In this document: positions 59,851-64,000 of the stretch, piece after piece
Layout: each line of letters opens with the position of its first letter
Position numbering within the stretch: position 1 is the stretch's first letter
NCBI GenBank assembly: GCA_964036045.1
Contig: OZ038381.1
Span: forward strand, 143,539,596 to 143,603,595
DNA length: 64,000 nt
Direction of reading: 5' to 3'
Source: Eutreptiella sp. 'Long Island Sound 2002'
Taxonomy: Eukaryota; Euglenozoa; Euglenophyceae; Eutreptiales; Eutreptiaceae
The notes under the pieces: generated by a model
What the model saw: the letters and a program-made list of their open reading frames with translations, nothing else
Told to the model about the DNA's origin: nothing
Databases searched by the model: none
Translations under genes and position numbers: made by a program

Positions 59851-62800
59851 CGGAGCGGTGTACGATAGGGTGGGCGACGCGTGCGGGTGGTGGCGTGCTC
59901 GCTCTGCCGTTCTGTTTCCCGCGGGCCCTGACCTTGGGGGTGGTGGTGTTGGTGATGTTGGTGGTGAGGGTGGTGTGGGCGCCGGAGTGGATGATTGTGT
60001 CGGTGGCGGCGCTGTTGGCGAGGGTGGTATGGGCGTTAGAGTAGATGAAGCTGGTGCTGGGCTATGGTTGATGGTGGTTAGCTGGTGGGTCAGCTGTTGT
60101 CGCTGTCATCGTCGCCGGTGGTGTTGGTGTCTCTGATGACGAGGTGATGGTCGGTGAGCATGGCGTGGGTGACGTATGGGCGTATGTGGTGTTGTTGGCG
60201 GTAACGTTTGTGGGCCGGATGTGGCAGTGGTGGCGAGGGTGCTGTAGTTGACGGGTGGTGTGGCCCACGTCGCCTCCGGTGGTCGAGGTGTGATGGGTGC
60301 CGTGGTGGTGTCGGCGATGGTGGGGTGCCGCGGGTGGTGTATTGGTTGTTGGTGGTGGAGATGTTCCTGGTTTGTGGGTAGTCCCTGTCCGGCGGTGGTG
60401 GTGTTGGTGGTGTCGGTGCTCGTTGAGGCCGTTGGCGACGCCGGGGGTTCCTGGTCTCGCGTGGGGTGGTGGTGGCGGTGGTGAGCGTAGGCGGTGCCAT
60501 GGGCGGTGGTGCGATTGACGGCTCGGCCGGGCGTGCTGGTGCCGGTTTCGGGTGTAAGTGTGGTTCGGGGTGCGGCATTGGTGGGTGGCTTTGACGGCGG
60601 GTGGCGTGACTGGTGGGTGGCAGCGGTAGGGGGGTGTCGGTTGTTGGTGAGGCTGTCGTTGTCGGTGTTCCGGTTGGTGCCGTTGACGGTGTCGCTGGCC
60701 GTGCAGATGCTGGGGGGGACTCGTACCCTGGGGTCGCCGTGGCGTTCGGTCGACGGTGGTGCTTCCGGTGGTGTTCGTGTGAGTTGGCCGGGAGTGGTGT
60801 CGGCGTTGCTCTGGCTGGTGCCGTGTGTGCGGGCTGTGTGATTTTTGCGTCCGGGGTCGGTGGCGTTGGTGACGGTGGTGTGTTGGGGGTCGGCGCCGGT
60901 GGTGGCGGTCCGATGGTGAGGGTGCCGGGGACGTTGGGTGGGTCCGCGCTGTTGGGCCTTCTCCTCGCCATTCCTGGCGGAGGGTGCTGGCGGTGGTGTC
61001 GCTGGTGGCGAGGGTGTGGTGGTGTTGCTGTGGTGTTTTGTGCTGCTTGGGTGGGTGGTGGGGACCCCTGGTTGATGTTGACGATACTCCCAGTGATTTC
61101 GATGCGGTGGGTGCGATGGCGTGTGGCGTTGTTGTTTCTACCCTTTGTTGGGGGCCTGGTGGGCGGCGCTGGTGGCGTTTGTTCGCCAGCCGTGGTGGCG
61201 TCCTTGGTGTTGTCGTCGATGGGGGCGCCCTAGGTGTTACTCTGTGCCGGGGTCGTGGTGGTGGTGTTAGGGGTGTTGTGGGTGACGGTACCTCGGTTCG
61301 TCGTTGGTGGGGTTGGCGGTGGTGTGTCTCGCGGTGGTCCGGTGGCGTGGGTGTTTTTGGTGTTGGTGCCGGGTGGCCTGTGTGCTGGTGTTCGGTGGTT
61401 CCGGGCGTGCCATTCGTGGCTGGTGTTTGGCCGGTCTGTGGTCCTGGTGGTGTCGGCTGTCCGTGGGTCCGTAGTGACAGGTGTTGCAGCGGTTGCGGTT
61501 TAGGGTGACCTTGCTGCGGTTGGGTGGTGGTGTCGCCGTGTTGCCGCTGTCGGTGGTGCCGGTGTTGGCGTTGGTGGGGGTGCCGCCGGGGGAGCTGTGT
61601 GTGTTGGCGTTGTAGGGTGTTGTAAGTGCTGCCCTGGCGGTGTTCTGACGGCGGATGGGGGACCTCGCCACTCCTGGCGGAGGTTCCCATGTGCGTCGTT
61701 GGCTGGTGGGTTGGCCTTGGCCCCCTCGGTGTCCTTGCTGCCGATGGTGTCTCACCGGGATGCGGGATGGGGGATGCTCCGGGTTGCTGTCGGTGAGGTC
61801 GTACTGCCGGTGGCGCCGTCGGTGATGCCGGTGGTGAGGTCGTTGCGGGCGTTGCCATGGTTCACGGTGTCTCTGATGTTGTTGATGCTGCTGGTGGTTG
61901 GTGTGGGTCTGTGTGTGGGTTGTCAGTGGCTGCTGCTGGTGCTGGTGGTGGTTCTGGGTGCGGGCCGGTGGGTGGCGCGGTTGGAACGCCTTGGGTGTGA
62001 CTTGGCCGCTGGGTGGTTTCTTGTGTTGGTCCGTTGTTGGTTCCGGGCGTCTCCGTTGGTGAGGGTGTTGTGGTGTTCGGTTTGGGTGTTGGCGGCGGTG
62101 CAGGTGTGGGTGTCGCAGTTCCTGGTCCTGGGTCTGGGCGTGGCCGTTTCGGTGTTGCTGGGTGTGGGCGTTCGCCTCTCCTGGCTGAGGGCTCGGTGGC
62201 GTTCGTTCGCCAGCCGTGCTGGCGTCCTTGGTGACGACGTTGGTGGGGTTGCCCTAGGTGGCGGGGCCGTGGTGGTGGTGTTGGGGGCGTTGTAGGTGAC
62301 GGCACCTCGGCCCGTCGTTGGTGGGGTTGGTGGTGGTGTGGATAGTGCCGTGGGTGTTGGTGGCGTTGGTGTTGCCGAAGGCGAGGGTGCCTTATGTGTT
62401 ACTTGGTGGTTGGCGTGTGTCGTGGTGGTCTGTTGGCGTGGGTGTTGTTGGTGTTGGTGCTGGGCGCGGCCTGTGTTTGGGTGGTCGGCAGTTCCGCGCG
62501 TGCCACTCGTGGCTGGCCGTCGCGGTGTTGGTGACGGTGCTGGCGAGGGCGCCGCCGGTGGAGCTGTGGCCGATGTGGGCGCTGCGGGTGTTGCCCTGGT
62601 GGTGTTCTGACGGCGGGGGTGGGACCTCGCCACTCCTGGTGGAGGTACCCATGGGTGTCGCTGGCCTGTGTGCTGGCTCCCTTGGTGTTGTTGATGCCGA
62701 TGGTGTTGTACCGGGCGGTGTTGCTGTGGCGGTTGCCGTTGACGCTCTGGTTTGTCGGTGCTGAGGCCGTACTGCCGGTGTCGGTGTCGGTGATGCCGGT

Positions 62801-64000
62801 GTTGAGGTCGTTGTGGGCGTCCCTATGGTTCTCGACGTCTCAGACGCTGCTGATGCTGGTGGTGGTTGGCGTGGGTCTGTGTGTGGGTGGTCAGCGGCTT
62901 GTGTTCAGGGCGGTGGTCGGTTTCTGTGGCTCTGTCCGGGGGGGTGTGCAGTAGGTGGTGTGGTCTGCTGGTGCTGCTGTTGGTGTAGGTGGCGTAGGCG
63001 TTGCTCCTGGTGGTGTCGTGGGTGAGGTTGGTGTTGGCGGCGCCGGTGGTGTGGGTGTCGCCGGGGATTGCATGGTGGTTCCGGGCGCGTGCCCTCGCTT
63101 CCCCTGGCCGGGGCTTGGTGGTTTGTTGGCTCACCGGTTGTGGTGGTTTCGGTGTCCTCCGGTGGCAGAGGTTGCTGGTGGCGACGTTGATGGTGGGGTG
63201 TTGCCGGCGATGGTGTGCTTGCTGCCGTTGGCTTGGGTGATGTAGGTGCTGGAACCGGCGGTGGCGTGCGTAGGTTTCGTAGGCGTTGGTGCCGGCGGTG
63301 ACGGTGTTGGTGAGGGTGTTGTGCTGGCTTGGTTTTTGGCGGTGTTGGTGTTTCCGATGGCGTGCATGCCGGTGGCAGTGGTTCTGGGTGCGAGCCGGTG
63401 GGGGACCGGATCGGCTGGGTGCGGTCGTTGGTCAGTGTTGGGTCGCTTTTTGTGTTGGTTTGTTGTTGGTGAGGGTGTCCCATGTCCTAGTGTTTTGGTG
63501 GGTGCTGGGGTCGCTGGTGTTGCCGATGGTGCCTCCGCTGGTTTCGGGTGTGTCCGCTGGTGAGGGTGTCGTGGCGTCCGGTTTGGGCGTTGGTGGCGGT
63601 GCTGGTGTGGGTGTCGTAGTGCCCGGTCCTGGTGTTGGGCGTGGCCGTTCGGGTGTTACTGGGTGTGGCCGTTCGCCACCCCTGGCTGCGGGCTTGGTGG
63701 GTCCTCCTTTGCGTCCTAGCGGTTTTTGGCGGCCCTGCAGCCCCCCTGGCGGGGGGGGGTTGCTGGGTTCCTGTTGTTTGGGTTTGTGTGTGTTGCGTGT
63801 GTGGTGCGGGCGGCGCCTGCGCTTTGGTGTGTGGTGTGCGCTTGTGGGGCTCGTGTCGGTGGCGGTTGTGGGGGTGTGTGTTGCGTGCACGCTCGGGCGT
63901 GTGTGCGGTGTGTTGGTGGTGCGTTTGGGTGCCTGTCCTCGCCTTTGCGGGCGTGGTTTGGCGGCCCTGTTTGGTGTGGGGGCTGTGTGTCGTGCCCCCC
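59851..64000. repeat. GT-rich, about 1-kb degenerate tandem repeats
   Basis: Blocks recur at offsets of about 960-1040 bp. GACCTCGCCACTCCTGG is at 61662 and 62621; GTACTGCCGGTG at 61800 and 62769; ACCTCGG(T/C)(T/C)CGTCGTTGGTGGGG at 61290 and 62304; TTCGTTCGCCAGCCGT-like blocks are at 61177 and 62214. The plus strand is rich in GGTGGTGTTG words, so the minus strand is C/A-rich like the LINE coding strand. No protein domain is seen; the 200-600-codon open frames are low-complexity. It may be the LINE C 5' repeat region. Confidence 0.6.

Larger units (their letters stand above)
43583..64000 (-). mobile_element. LINE C, long non-LTR retrotransposon, 5' end outside window
   Basis: The 3' tail is seen on the plus strand as four AGGT repeats at 43583-43598. 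Reading the minus strand backwards from there come the shared LINE 3' block, a 3' region holding a phosphofructokinase fragment, ORF3, ORF2 and ORF1, and then GT-rich (minus CA-rich) tandem repeats to the window end. From the start of RT to the tail it is about 10.8 kb, close to LINE A's 10.2 kb, which supports one continuous element. ORF2 is intact over 1737 codons, so this copy is much younger than LINE A. The outer boundary was not found. Confidence 0.7.

Noticed and set aside
60062-63890. Open frames of 200-600 codons in the GT-rich repeats
   Set aside because: The composition is low-complexity Thr/Pro/His/Arg or Val/Gly in alternative frames, the tandem repeats are not maintained in one frame, and no domain is visible.

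Overview
This window is a piece of a large, repeat-rich eukaryotic nuclear genome. It holds retrotransposons of two classes, DNA transposons, GT-AG splicing, long minisatellites and nested insertions. There is no bacterial-style operon and no ordinary intact host gene. The organism is probably an alga. The two LTR-element families resemble gag-pol proteins I remember from dinoflagellate genomes, but that is memory and unchecked.

Layout. (1) 1-11163, minus strand: a decayed Ty3/gypsy-like element (G1) with gag, protease, a methyltransferase-like linker, reverse transcriptase and RNase H. Its pol is split at 302-3143 by a DNA transposon with 27-bp perfect terminal inverted repeats. That transposon carries a transposase-like region and, in the same reading frame, a TET/JBP-type 2-oxoglutarate/Fe(II) dioxygenase domain. 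This is the most interesting object in the window. (2) 11164-14224: non-coding sequence with recurring short motifs. (3) 14225-16658 and 26868-28136, minus strand: a second LTR-type element (G2), cut in two by a LINE. (4) 16659-26867, plus strand: LINE A, 5'-truncated, flanked by an 18-bp target-site duplication inside G2 gag. (5) 29498-33014 and 38970-40514: 21-bp minisatellite arrays attached to the C-terminus of a MULE transposase. (6) 33015-38969: LINE-like element B, without a recognisable gene, made of T-depleted repeats and a hairpin-motif array. (7) 40515-43602, minus strand: a MULE/FAR1-type transposase gene with frameshifts. (8) 43583 to the window end, minus strand: LINE C, very long, with ORF1 (cupin-like and SH3-like parts), ORF2 (APE endonuclease, RT, RNase H, zinc finger; 1737 codons open) and ORF3 (Ulp1-like peptidase signature, RS-rich segment, conserved C-terminal domain). 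A fragment of a pyrophosphate-dependent phosphofructokinase (PFP) lies in its 3' region, and about 1-kb GT-rich tandem repeats lie upstream of ORF1.

How the parts relate. Nearly everything is mobile DNA inserted into mobile DNA. The TET/JBP transposon sits in G1. LINE A sits in G2. LINE B sits in the MULE-linked minisatellite, and LINE C sits just upstream of the MULE. The three LINEs share a 3' end: a CCGCCCRAAGGAG motif 220-250 bp before an (ACCT)n tail. LINE sense strands are rich in C and A and poor in T, so stop codons are rare in all six frames. Many long open frames here are therefore artefacts and are not listed.
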